Source: a bacterium (GTDB lineage Bacteria > Armatimonadota > Fimbriimonadia > Fimbriimonadales > GBS-DC). Taken from it: a DNA stretch of 17,551 nucleotides. The position numbers were made by a program, and so were the translations under genes. The notes beneath the pieces were generated by a model. It saw nothing but the letters and a program-made list of their open reading frames with translations. It ran no database searches and had not been told where the DNA came from. Below are positions 6,920 through 13,933 of the stretch, piece by piece (the first letter of the stretch is position 1; each line of letters opens with the position of its first letter). The stretch lies in contig JARJMV020000012.1 in NCBI GenBank assembly GCA_029335935.2, forward strand, positions 1 through 17,551, read 5' to 3'.

Positions 6920-7696
6920 ATGAACGATGCGCTGGTGATTGCAGGGAAATCGTTTCACTCGCGACTGATGGTAGGCACGGGCAAGTACCCCGACGCCGAG
7001 ACGATGCGCCGCGCGATTGAAGCCTCAGGCGCGGAAATCGTCACCGTCGCGCTGCGCCGGATCGACCTCGACGCGCCCAAACGCTCGATTCTGGACGATA
7101 TCGACTGGAGCCGCTACCAGATATTGCCCAACACCGCTGGTTGCCGCACGGCGGAGGAGGCGGTACGCGTGGCACGGCTTGCCCGCGCAATGGGGCTGAG
7201 CGACTGGATTAAGGTGGAGGTCGTGCCCGACCCCAAGTACCTGCTGCCCGACCCCATCGGCACTTACGAAGCGTGCCAGATACTGGTGGATGAGGGGTTC
7301 GTGGTGCTGCCCTATATCCCCGCAGATCCCGAGCTCGCCAAGCGACTGGAGGCTATCGGCTGCGCGACGGTGATGCCGCTCGCTGCGCCGATAGGCACGG
7401 GGCAGGGCTTCGCCGTCGGACTGGAGCCGATACGCATCATCGTAGAGCAGGCGCAAGTGCCCGTGGTGGTCGATGCAGGCTTGGGCGCGCCCTCCGAAGC
7501 CGCGCTCGCCCTCGAAATCGGCTGCGACGCCGTGCTGGTCAACACCGCCATCGCCAAAGCGCAAGACCCCATCGCGATGGCAGAGGCGTTCAAACTCGGC
7601 GTGGCCGCAGGACGGCTCGCCTACCGCGCCGGGCGTATCCCCAAACTGCCCTATGCGTCTGCTTCCAGCCCCACCGAAGGTGTCGTTCGAAACTAA
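6920..7696 (+). CDS. thiG: Thiazole synthase ThiG
   Basis: Forms the thiazole phosphate moiety of thiamine from 1-deoxy-D-xylulose 5-phosphate, dehydroglycine and ThiS thiocarboxylate in the cytoplasm. The 258-residue length is typical. A (beta/alpha)8 fold is indicated by [12 protein letters not shown] near the N-terminus, [14 protein letters not shown] (70-83), the Schiff-base lysine Lys98 in [16 protein letters not shown], the phosphate-binding region [13 protein letters not shown] (152-164) and [13 protein letters not shown]. The segment preceding PIGTG reads PLAA rather than the common PLGA/PLGS. No thiS, thiF, thiH, thiO or thiE is nearby, so its partners must be encoded elsewhere. The start at 6920 agrees with the conserved N-terminus and with a -10-like TACAAT 8 nt upstream, implying a leaderless transcript. 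Confidence 0.95.
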   Translation: MNDALVIAGKSFHSRLMVGTGKYPDAETMRRAIEASGAEIVTVALRRIDLDAPKRSILDDIDWSRYQILPNTAGCRTAEEAVRVARLARAMGLSDWIKVEVVPDPKYLLPDPIGTYEACQILVDEGFVVLPYIPADPELAKRLEAIGCATVMPLAAPIGTGQGFAVGLEPIRIIVEQAQVPVVVDAGLGAPSEAALALEIGCDAVLVNTAIAKAQDPIAMAEAFKLGVAAGRLAYRAGRIPKLPYASASSPTEGVVRN

Positions 7697-7700
7697 CTGC

Positions 7701-7745
7701 GCAGGAAACCGACAAAACGGGGCGAATCAAAACTGTGGAATAACC
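7701..7745 (+). promoter_or_regulatory. Recurrent upstream element, copy 2 (ASCH gene)
   Basis: Between thiG and the ASCH gene lie GCAGGAAACCGAC (7701-7713), GGGGCGAATC (7719-7728) and TGTGGAATAACC (7734-7745). The first box overlaps the palindrome CTGCGCAG (7697-7704). If the last box is an extended -10, transcription would start near 7751, just before ATG 7753. A separate promoter here would uncouple the downstream genes from thiG. Confidence 0.5.
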
Positions 7746-7761
7746 GAGAGGGATGATATCT

Positions 7762-8112
7762 ATGTTCGCGCTCAACTTCTACACGGATTTGTACGAGGAC
7801 ATGCTGCGGATGCAGCGGAAGACAGCGACGATACGGCTTGGCGACAAGTCGCGCAAATACAGCGCAGGGCAGATTGTGTGGGTCACGGTGGGACCGCGCT
7901 TTGGCAAGCGCAAGCGGCTCTTCACCGCGATCCTAGATCGCGTGGAAGTCAAGCCTATCTCCGATCTCAGCCCGCGCGATATCGAACGCGAGAACCCAGA
8001 GTTCCGCACGGTAGAAGATGTCATCGCGCTGCTGGAGCGTATCTACGACCGCCCTGTGTCGATGGAGGATTTGGTGACGGTCATCTACTTCTCGCCCGTG
8101 GAGGAGGGCTGA
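7762..8112 (+). CDS. ASCH-domain protein
   Basis: Small 116-residue soluble protein that fits the ASCH fold (a PUA-like beta barrel thought to bind RNA or modified nucleotides). The diagnostic RKTATIRLGD (19-28) is followed by YSAGQIVWVTVG (33-44), which corresponds to the family's 'GrKTqTiR...G..v' pattern. A conserved-looking C-terminal helix-strand (EDVIALLERIYDRPVSMEDLVTVIYFSP) follows. Two in-frame ATGs exist. 7762 has GAGAGGG at 9 nt spacing; 7753 would be used if the transcript begins at about 7751 and is leaderless. It is co-directional with the DHODH-like gene 28 bp downstream. A role in RNA binding or translation-coupled regulation is family inference only. Confidence 0.8.
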   Translation: MFALNFYTDLYEDMLRMQRKTATIRLGDKSRKYSAGQIVWVTVGPRFGKRKRLFTAILDRVEVKPISDLSPRDIERENPEFRTVEDVIALLERIYDRPVSMEDLVTVIYFSPVEEG

Positions 8113-8140
8113 CCGCTCGCGCCGCGCTCGCAGGGGGCAC

Positions 8141-9037
8141 ATGATGATTCGGTTCTCCAACGGCGAGCAGGTAGAGTTTCTCACGGGCAGTGGTGCGCTG
8201 GGGTTTGACGGGCGTGGATGGTGGTGGGAGTACCCCCTGCGCTGGGCAGGCATATTGAACCCTCACGACTTCGCAATTGTGGTGAAGACGCTCACGCTGC
8301 ACCCGCGTCGTGGCAACCTGCGCTGGTACGCCCCATGGCGCTGCGTGCGCCTCATTCGCGGCGGCTCGGTCAACGCTGTCGGATTGACCAACCCCGGCGT
8401 CGACTGGTGGCTGCGCACTGGCTACCCGCGCATGCGTCGGATGAACCTGCAAATCGTGGTCTCGGTCTATCCTGAAAGCGTGGAGGAGGCGCGCGCGTTC
8501 GCTCGGAAGTTGCAGCCCCTGCAGGTGACCGCGCTTGAGCTGAACGCCTCCTGCCCGAATGTGGCGCCCTGTGAAGCGGACGCCGTTTCCCATGTGCGCG
8601 CCGTCGCGCAGGCGTTGGCTGAGACAGGACACCCACTAATTGTGAAGGTGGGCTACGACCAGCCGTATGTGGCAATCGCGACCGCACTGGAGGGCGTTGC
8701 GGAGGCGATTCACGCGATTAACGCCGTGCCATGGCGACTGGTCTACCCCGACCGACCCTCGCCACTGGCGCAACTGGGCGGGGGCGGCGTGTCGGGCGAG
8801 CCTATCCGACCGTTCGTGCGCGAAGCTGTCCGACGCCTCACCCAAGCGACCCGTCTGCCCATAATCGCGGGCGGCGGCATCTATACCTTGCACGACCTGC
8901 AAGAGCTGTGGGCGATGGGCGCGCGGGCGTTCAGCATCGGTACGCTGTTCCTGCGCGCGCCGTGGCTGCCGAACCGTCTGGTGCGTATGTGGCGCGAGAG
9001 CCAAGCCAATGCCTACTGCCTACGCGAACCTCTCTGA
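8141..9037 (+). CDS. Dihydroorotate dehydrogenase-like flavoprotein
   Basis: The 298-residue product has the FMN-binding TIM-barrel features of class 1 dihydroorotate dehydrogenases. These are GSGALGFDG at the N-terminus, Lys49 in VVKTLTL, NPG (84-86), the active-site loop LNASCPNV with Cys138 (the class 1 catalytic base), Lys169 in IVKVGYD, GGGGVSGEPIRPF, PIIAGGGI and SIGTLFLR. It probably oxidises dihydroorotate or a related pyrimidine-like substrate. The sequence is divergent (for example GYD where PPY is common) and no other pyr genes lie nearby, so pyrD itself is not assigned. Two adjacent ATGs (8141, 8144) follow a GGGGG run; the second has better spacing. The last 29 bp overlap the M28 peptidase gene, implying translational coupling. 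Confidence 0.8.
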   Translation: MMIRFSNGEQVEFLTGSGALGFDGRGWWWEYPLRWAGILNPHDFAIVVKTLTLHPRRGNLRWYAPWRCVRLIRGGSVNAVGLTNPGVDWWLRTGYPRMRRMNLQIVVSVYPESVEEARAFARKLQPLQVTALELNASCPNVAPCEADAVSHVRAVAQALAETGHPLIVKVGYDQPYVAIATALEGVAEAIHAINAVPWRLVYPDRPSPLAQLGGGGVSGEPIRPFVREAVRRLTQATRLPIIAGGGIYTLHDLQELWAMGARAFSIGTLFLRAPWLPNRLVRMWRESQANAYCLREPL

Positions 9038-10181
9038 AATCATCCACACTTTCGGCGCGCGTCCTGCCACGACCGACGCCGAGACGCGCCTGCGCGCCTA
9101 CCTCAGCCGACGATTGCAAGCGCACGGACTGACCGCGTTTGAGCAGCCGTTCCGAAGCGCGTCGTCGCTGGCGTGTCCGTGGCTGATGGTCTCCCTGCTG
9201 TTCGCAGCGTCTGCCGTGTTAGCTTGGCAGGACGCGAGCGGCGCGTGGGCGTTGGGCGCAATGCTCAGTATAGGCGCGATGACGATGTTCTGGGGCTTGG
9301 TCAGCGGACGCTGGGACGCCACGCGCATGTGTCCGCAACGCGCGAGCGCGAACTTGATAGCCGTCGCGCCTGCGCAGCGGACGCCGCGCCGCACGGTCGT
9401 GCTGATGGCGCACTTGGACACCCAACGCGCCACGCTCCTATGGCATCCGAATCAGGCGCGCGCGTTCGGACGCAACTTCCAGCTGCAAGCAGGGGCGCTG
9501 GCGTTGCACACCCTATGCGCCGTCGCGCTCGCGCTGACGCCGCTGCTCAGCGCAGCTTGGCTTGCGCCCCTAACGCGGGCAGCGATGACCCTGGGCGGGC
9601 TGATTGCGCTGCAGGGCATAATCATCCTGCTCCATCGCGAGTGGGCGATGCCTTATGTGCAGGGCGCGAACGACAACGGCTCAGGAACCGCTGCGGTGTT
9701 GCATATTCTGGAGCATCTCGCGCAGAACCCCCTCCCCGACACGGAGGTCTGGGGCGTGTTCACAGGCTGCGAAGAGGTGGGCAGACCGAACGGCGCGTTC
9801 GCCTTCGAGCGCGAGTACGGCTACCTGCTGCGCGATGCCGAGTTTCTGATTGTAGACCACATCGGCTTGGGCGAGCCGCGCTACTTGACGGCGGAGGCGA
9901 TGCTCCCGCGCGCCCGCGCACATCCTGAGATGACCCAGCGGTTTGCAAGCCTCGCGGCGGAGCATCCTGAATGGCGTCTACAGCCGAGCGCAGTCCCACC
10001 CGGCGCATACACCGACGCACTGCCATTCCTGCTGGGGGGCTACCGAGCGATTGCGCTCTGGTGCGAGCAAGAGCCAGGGCTGCCCCCGAACTGGCACTGG
10101 CTCACCGACACACTGGAACATGTAAGCGAAGCCGATTTGGAACGCGCCGTGCGCGTGATAATGGGCTATCTGGAGCGGTAG
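9009..10181 (+). CDS. Membrane-embedded M28-family zinc peptidase
   Basis: The 390-residue product carries the M28 aminopeptidase ligand set: His135/Asp137 in MAHLDTQ, Asp222 in GANDNGSGTA, Glu255-Glu256 in GCEEVG, Asp283 in IVDHIG and His363 in the NWHWLTDTLEHV segment. Four hydrophobic segments are seen at about 57-73, 80-97, 163-185 and 190-208. The last two fall between His135 and Asp222, so a predicted membrane hairpin is inserted where soluble M28 enzymes have a short connection of about 20 residues. No Shine-Dalgarno is strong; the start overlaps the upstream DHODH-like gene, suggesting coupled translation. It ends 5 bp before the convergent GH2 stop. The substrate is unknown, presumably peptides at the membrane. 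Confidence 0.85.
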   Translation: MPTAYANLSEIIHTFGARPATTDAETRLRAYLSRRLQAHGLTAFEQPFRSASSLACPWLMVSLLFAASAVLAWQDASGAWALGAMLSIGAMTMFWGLVSGRWDATRMCPQRASANLIAVAPAQRTPRRTVVLMAHLDTQRATLLWHPNQARAFGRNFQLQAGALALHTLCAVALALTPLLSAAWLAPLTRAAMTLGGLIALQGIIILLHREWAMPYVQGANDNGSGTAAVLHILEHLAQNPLPDTEVWGVFTGCEEVGRPNGAFAFEREYGYLLRDAEFLIVDHIGLGEPRYLTAEAMLPRARAHPEMTQRFASLAAEHPEWRLQPSAVPPGAYTDALPFLLGGYRAIALWCEQEPGLPPNWHWLTDTLEHVSEADLERAVRVIMGYLER

Positions 10182-10186
10182 TGTGC

Positions 10187-12898
10187 TTACTCCAGTATCA
10201 CCGTCGGCTCCATCGGGTAGCATCCCATCGACGCGCCGTAGAGAGCGATTCCGCCGGGCAGGTCGGGGGGCACGATGAGGCGGATGCGAATTTGCCGATC
10301 TTGCTGGATTCGGGCGCGTAGCACGGGGTTCAGCGTTAGCGTCGCCTCTTTGAGATAGCCGTAGCTGCCGCGTTCGATACCTGCCCAGTGCGACAGCACG
10401 CCCCGCGCGTCGGCAGGGTCGTCGGGCAGCTCCCAAGTTGCGACGCGCTCGCCTGCAATCTCCACAATCACGCGCGAGGGGTACTTCTTGCCGTCGGTTT
10501 GGGGGTAGTCGTCGGGGTGGACGCGCAGCGCCCAGTCTACCTTCTCGCGTCCTGCTTTCGCGCCTACCTCCATCCGCAGGCGAATGCGTTTCACCTCGCT
10601 TAGCGACACGCCTTCAGGAATAGACACGGCGTACTCCACCGCGCCGTGCCCGCGCGCCCAGTGCTTGCCCCGAATCGGCTTATTGGGCTGGCTTTGCAGG
10701 TTGAACGCGCTGGCGACATACTCGGTCGGCTGAAAACGCAAAATCACGCGCCCGCGTTTGAACTCGAACACAGGCAGCTGCTCCAGCCCCACCAGCCACT
10801 GCGTGTAGTTGGTGTGGATGCGGACGCCGTTCCAATCCTCCGCCCACACCACCAAAGTCGCCAAGCACGGCTCATCGGGCAGCTGCACGCGCGCAATCGT
10901 GAGTGGGGTGAGCTTGTAAGCAGGCGTTCTGGGAAACACCACGCGCTGCGCCTGCCCCCGCCGACGATTGCCCAGCGCATCGATATACTCCAGCCGATAG
11001 AACAGCGTGAACGGCTTGCTCATAAACCTGCCAGAGTAGTGGCTGAACAGAATCGGCGCGTCCACCGTCTCGCTCGGCGCGGCGCGCTTAATCGCAGGCA
11101 GGTCGATTACCAAAAAGTCCTCCGCGAACAGGTCGCGCACGCTCATCCCGCCCGCCCAGAAGTCGAAGCCGAACTCTTTCGGGGTACGGTCGTAGTTGTA
11201 GACGCCGTTATGCTCCCACTCGATGTCGGTCAGCTCGGTGTAGACATAGCCGACGAGTTTGTCCATGCTGCGGAGCGTGTTGGTGAGCGCGAGGACGCCC
11301 CACGACCAGTCGCCGTCGCCGTCGAACGCCGCGAGGTAGCCGTACTCATTATTAATAAGTGGCTCATCGCGGCTCACGCGCCCGTCGATATAGTTCCACC
11401 GCTTGCCGACGCCCACCTCTTGGCGGTTCACAATCTGAAACTGATGGCGGAACAGGTCGACATTGCGTCCGTACCAGTGGAACGAGTTCAGGTCGGTCTC
11501 CAGATGCGCCCAGCCTGTATTGTCCTGCACGAGGCGTGTGGGGTCCAGTTCCTTCGCCAGCCGATACATCTGCAGCGTCCAGTCGACGCGGTGGGCGCGG
11601 TTCTCTTCCGAGAGCCTGCCGATGCCCCACTCCTCGTTGAACACCGTCCAGAGGATGAGGCTGGGGTGGTTGTAGTCGCGGCGGATTTGGTCGCGCAGGG
11701 TCTGCTCAAACAGGCGTCGGGCGCGCTCGGAGGGGGTGAAAAAGCACGGGATGTCCGCCTGTATCAGCATGCCGAGCCTGTCTGCCCAGTAGAGTTTGCG
11801 CGGCTCGTCGGCTTTGATGTGGATGCGTAGCATGTTGAACCCCGCGCGTTTGGCGAGTTCGATATCGCGCTTCAGGAACTCGTCGTCGGGCGCGGTGTAG
11901 AGACCGTCGGGATTGTAGGACTGGTCTAACGCGCCGCGCAGGTAGATGGGTTTGCCGTTGAGCAGCACATAGCTGAATTCGGAGTCGCCGTACTTGCCCC
12001 AGCGCACGGCGCGTACGCCGAAGTAGCCTTGCACGGCGTCGTAGACCTGCTTGCCGTCTGGTGTGAGCAGGCGCATTTCGAACGCGTAGAGGTGGGGGCT
12101 GTCGGGCGTCCACAGGCGCGGCTTGTCCAATATCAGCCGAAAGGTCTTCTCGGTCTCGGTTTCCAGCACCCCGAACCGCTGGGTGGGGAAGGCGCGGTCG
12201 CGTGCGCGAAGCTCCAGCTGTAGCGGTTCGCGCACCGCCTCGCGGTCGAGCTCCACTGTAAACTCCACCACGCCTGTCGGAACGCCTGCTTCGTCGGCGA
12301 GGGAGGTGATTTTGAAATAGCGAATGCACGCTGCACCTGTCGCCTCCAGCCACACAGTCTGCCAGATGCCGCTGACGCTGGTGTACCAGTCGGGCACTTG
12401 CTTGCCGAGCGGCGTCTCGCGGTCGGTGTGGTCTTCCACGCGCACGGACAGCGTGTTCGGGCGGTCGAAGCGCACATAGGAAGTGATATCGAATCGGAAC
12501 TCGGAGTAGCCGCCCTCGTGTTCGCCGACGCGCTGCCCGTTCACCCACACGGCGGCGTGGTGGTCGACCGCGCCGAAGCAGAGCCACACGCGCCGCCCAC
12601 GCCAGCCTGCAGGAACCGTGAACTCGCGGCGATACCATGCGACGCCTCTGTAATCAGTGTCGCCAATCCCGCTCCGCTGGCTTTCCCACGCATAGGGCAC
12701 GCGGAGCGTGCGCTGGTATGGATTGGGTAGGCTGTGCCAGTTTTGGGTGACTCCCTCATCTTTGGGGTCAAACTGGAACTCCCAGATGCCGTTAAGCGAT
12801 TGCCACTCGCGCCGTTCGAAGTCGGGGCGCGGATGCTGTGCCATGCCGACCTGCGCGGCGAGAACCATCCCTGCCATCAGCAGTCCCATCCGTGTCAT
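10187..12898 (-). CDS. Secreted glycoside hydrolase family 2 enzyme
   Basis: The 903-residue exported enzyme has a signal peptide (about 1-20, ending GMA-QH). The jelly-roll sugar-binding domain (about 25-185) has LNGIWEFQFDP, VPYAWES and WVNGQRVGEHEGGYSEF. An immunoglobulin-like domain (about 190-300) precedes the TIM barrel (about 310-600), which opens with RGALDQSYNPDGLYT. The acid/base is Glu422 in LWTVFNEEWG and the nucleophile is probably Glu518 in INNEYGYL. About 300 further residues form beta-rich C-terminal domains, which makes it longer than a simple beta-glucuronidase. The exact activity (beta-galactosidase, beta-glucuronidase or other) cannot be read. No clear Shine-Dalgarno precedes ATG 12898; the M4 ATG is an alternative. 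It lies 44 bp after pstA and may be co-transcribed with it. Confidence 0.9.
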   Translation of the reverse strand: MTRMGLLMAGMVLAAQVGMAQHPRPDFERREWQSLNGIWEFQFDPKDEGVTQNWHSLPNPYQRTLRVPYAWESQRSGIGDTDYRGVAWYRREFTVPAGWRGRRVWLCFGAVDHHAAVWVNGQRVGEHEGGYSEFRFDITSYVRFDRPNTLSVRVEDHTDRETPLGKQVPDWYTSVSGIWQTVWLEATGAACIRYFKITSLADEAGVPTGVVEFTVELDREAVREPLQLELRARDRAFPTQRFGVLETETEKTFRLILDKPRLWTPDSPHLYAFEMRLLTPDGKQVYDAVQGYFGVRAVRWGKYGDSEFSYVLLNGKPIYLRGALDQSYNPDGLYTAPDDEFLKRDIELAKRAGFNMLRIHIKADEPRKLYWADRLGMLIQADIPCFFTPSERARRLFEQTLRDQIRRDYNHPSLILWTVFNEEWGIGRLSEENRAHRVDWTLQMYRLAKELDPTRLVQDNTGWAHLETDLNSFHWYGRNVDLFRHQFQIVNRQEVGVGKRWNYIDGRVSRDEPLINNEYGYLAAFDGDGDWSWGVLALTNTLRSMDKLVGYVYTELTDIEWEHNGVYNYDRTPKEFGFDFWAGGMSVRDLFAEDFLVIDLPAIKRAAPSETVDAPILFSHYSGRFMSKPFTLFYRLEYIDALGNRRRGQAQRVVFPRTPAYKLTPLTIARVQLPDEPCLATLVVWAEDWNGVRIHTNYTQWLVGLEQLPVFEFKRGRVILRFQPTEYVASAFNLQSQPNKPIRGKHWARGHGAVEYAVSIPEGVSLSEVKRIRLRMEVGAKAGREKVDWALRVHPDDYPQTDGKKYPSRVIVEIAGERVATWELPDDPADARGVLSHWAGIERGSYGYLKEATLTLNPVLRARIQQDRQIRIRLIVPPDLPGGIALYGASMGCYPMEPTVILE

Positions 12899-12942
12899 CA
12901 GGCAAGGAGAGTTCGGTTTCGGGGCGTAGAGTCCTGCATGGT

Positions 12943-13272
12943 TCAGAACCGTTCGAATCGCTCCACATTCAGCACGAACACCACTGCGCCGCCCACTTCC
13001 ACGGCGATGGGGGTCGGCAGGAAGGTTCCAATCGGCGCGGCGTCGGGCGGCATCGGGTTCACATACTGCTCGCGCGTGCGGCAGTTGCGCTCCAGCAGGC
13101 GCAGCAGCTCCTCCAGCAGCGCGTCCTCGACGCCTATCAGCAGCGTGGTGTTGCCCTCGCGCAGAAAACCGCCTGTAGTGGCGACCTGCGTGAACTTGAA
13201 CTGGCTCTCCAGCAGGGCGTCCACCACACGCCCCTTGTCCCGATTGTGAATCACCGCAATCACCAGTTTCAT
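12943..13272 (-). CDS. pstA: Cyclic-di-AMP receptor PstA/DarA (DUF970, PII-like)
   Basis: From ATG 13272 the product is 109 residues, the usual size of the PII-like c-di-AMP receptors. Diagnostic motifs are MKLVIAVIHNRD at the N-terminus, the ligand-loop ATTGGFLREGNTTLLIGVED (31-50), ERNCRTREQ and the C-terminal PIAVEVGGAVVFVLNVERF. The protein forms trimers that bind c-di-AMP at subunit interfaces; its downstream partner is not generally known. An upstream in-frame ATG (13371) would add 33 non-conserved residues and is rejected. There is no Shine-Dalgarno; GTTATTCC (the reverse of the GGAATAAC core) ends one base before the ATG. It is divergent from greA and followed by the GH2 gene. Its presence implies the organism makes c-di-AMP. 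Confidence 0.93.
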   Translation of the reverse strand: MKLVIAVIHNRDKGRVVDALLESQFKFTQVATTGGFLREGNTTLLIGVEDALLEELLRLLERNCRTREQYVNPMPPDAAPIGTFLPTPIAVEVGGAVVFVLNVERFERF

Positions 13273-13309
13273 CGGAATAACACTATGTTTCGCACAACAC
13301 AAGAACTTT

Positions 13310-13335
13310 CCTGCTATCTGCAACGCAGCAGCAGG
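13310..13335. repeat. Nested hairpin in the pstA-greA divergent region
   Basis: CCTGCT (13310-13315) pairs with AGCAGG (13330-13335), and inside it CTGC (13318-13321) pairs with GCAG (13325-13328) around a 3-nt AAC loop. The 3' arm overlaps the first box of the recurrent element upstream of greA. It could be an RNA structure in a pstA leader if transcription of pstA starts upstream, for instance near the AT-rich stretch 13351-13365. That is inference. Confidence 0.3.
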
Positions 13336-13394
13336 AATCGCAGCCAGCGCCTCGAATAATAATTGTCTCACAGGGGAACCTTTGTGGAATAACC
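13331..13394 (+). promoter_or_regulatory. Recurrent upstream element, copy 3 (greA)
   Basis: Contains GCAGGAATCGCAGCC (13331-13345), CTCGAATAATAATTGTC (13351-13367), GGGGAAC (13373-13379) and TGTGGAATAACC (13383-13394). If the last box is an extended -10, the transcript would begin near 13400, giving greA a leader of about 42 nt with a strong GAGGAGG site. The gap 13273-13441 holds no gene that I can support. Confidence 0.5.
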
Positions 13395-13441
13395 TGCGTA
13401 TTAGCCATATCAGCCTATCGCCTTTTGAGGAGGAGATTGCG

Positions 13442-13930
13442 ATGACGCACTTTGAACCCGACCGTATCTATCTGACAGAGGAAGGCTTCAAGCATCTGGA
13501 GTCGGAGCTGCGCCGTTTGCAGACGGTAGAGCGCATGCGCATCGCCGAGGCGTTCCGAGCGCATAAGGAACATGGCGAGTTCAGCGCAGAAGACACCGAG
13601 CTGGAGAGCCTCAAGAGCGACCAAGCATATGTGGAGTCGCGCATCCAAGAGATTCGGGGCATTCTGCAGAGCGCAACGATTATCCGCGAGCAAGACATCC
13701 CAACCGATTATGTGGGCGTCGGCTCGTATGTGAAGGTGGAAGATGTCCACGCGGGTGAGCAGCGTGAGTTTCGGATTGTGGGCGCCACGGAGGCCGACCC
13801 CGAACACCACAAGGTTTCTTACCAAGCCCCGCTCGCCAGTGCGTTGATTGGCTACAAGGTGGGCGACGAGGTGACGGTCCATCTGCCGAAGGGCGATGTG
13901 CGCCTACGCATTCTGGAGATACGCAAGTAA
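13442..13930 (+). CDS. greA: Transcription elongation factor GreA/GreB family, unusual tip
   Basis: Rescues backtracked RNA polymerase by stimulating transcript cleavage. The 162-residue length is typical. An N-terminal coiled coil (about 12-80; LTEEGFKHLESELRRL, RMRIAEAFRAHKEHGEF) is followed by a C-terminal FKBP-like domain (VGVGSYVKVED...FRIVGATEADP...APLASALIGYKVGDEVTV). At the coiled-coil tip the canonical GDLKENAEY is replaced by GEFSAEDTELE (45-55). The position of E. coli Asp41 is Glu46, and that of Glu44 is Ala49 with Glu50 beside it. Either a shifted acidic pair still works or activity is altered. The usual SPLGRALLG is APLASALIG. A strong GAGGAGG fixes the start. The FAH-family gene starts 3 bp after its stop. 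Confidence 0.88.
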   Translation: MTHFEPDRIYLTEEGFKHLESELRRLQTVERMRIAEAFRAHKEHGEFSAEDTELESLKSDQAYVESRIQEIRGILQSATIIREQDIPTDYVGVGSYVKVEDVHAGEQREFRIVGATEADPEHHKVSYQAPLASALIGYKVGDEVTVHLPKGDVRLRILEIRK

Positions 13931-13933
13931 GCG

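Noticed and set aside
10646..11830. 394-residue open frame antisense to the GH2 gene
   Set aside because: It lies wholly inside a GH2 gene with intact catalytic motifs. Long antisense frames are expected in G+C-rich coding DNA, and the translation shows no recognisable domain.
13285..13359. 24-residue open frame on the plus strand upstream of greA
   Set aside because: It has no ribosome-binding site, a basic low-information product, and lies within hairpin and promoter-like sequence.
13273..13371. N-terminal extension of the c-di-AMP receptor
   Set aside because: The PII-like domain begins at MKLVIAVI, and the extra 33 residues come from the divergent promoter region.
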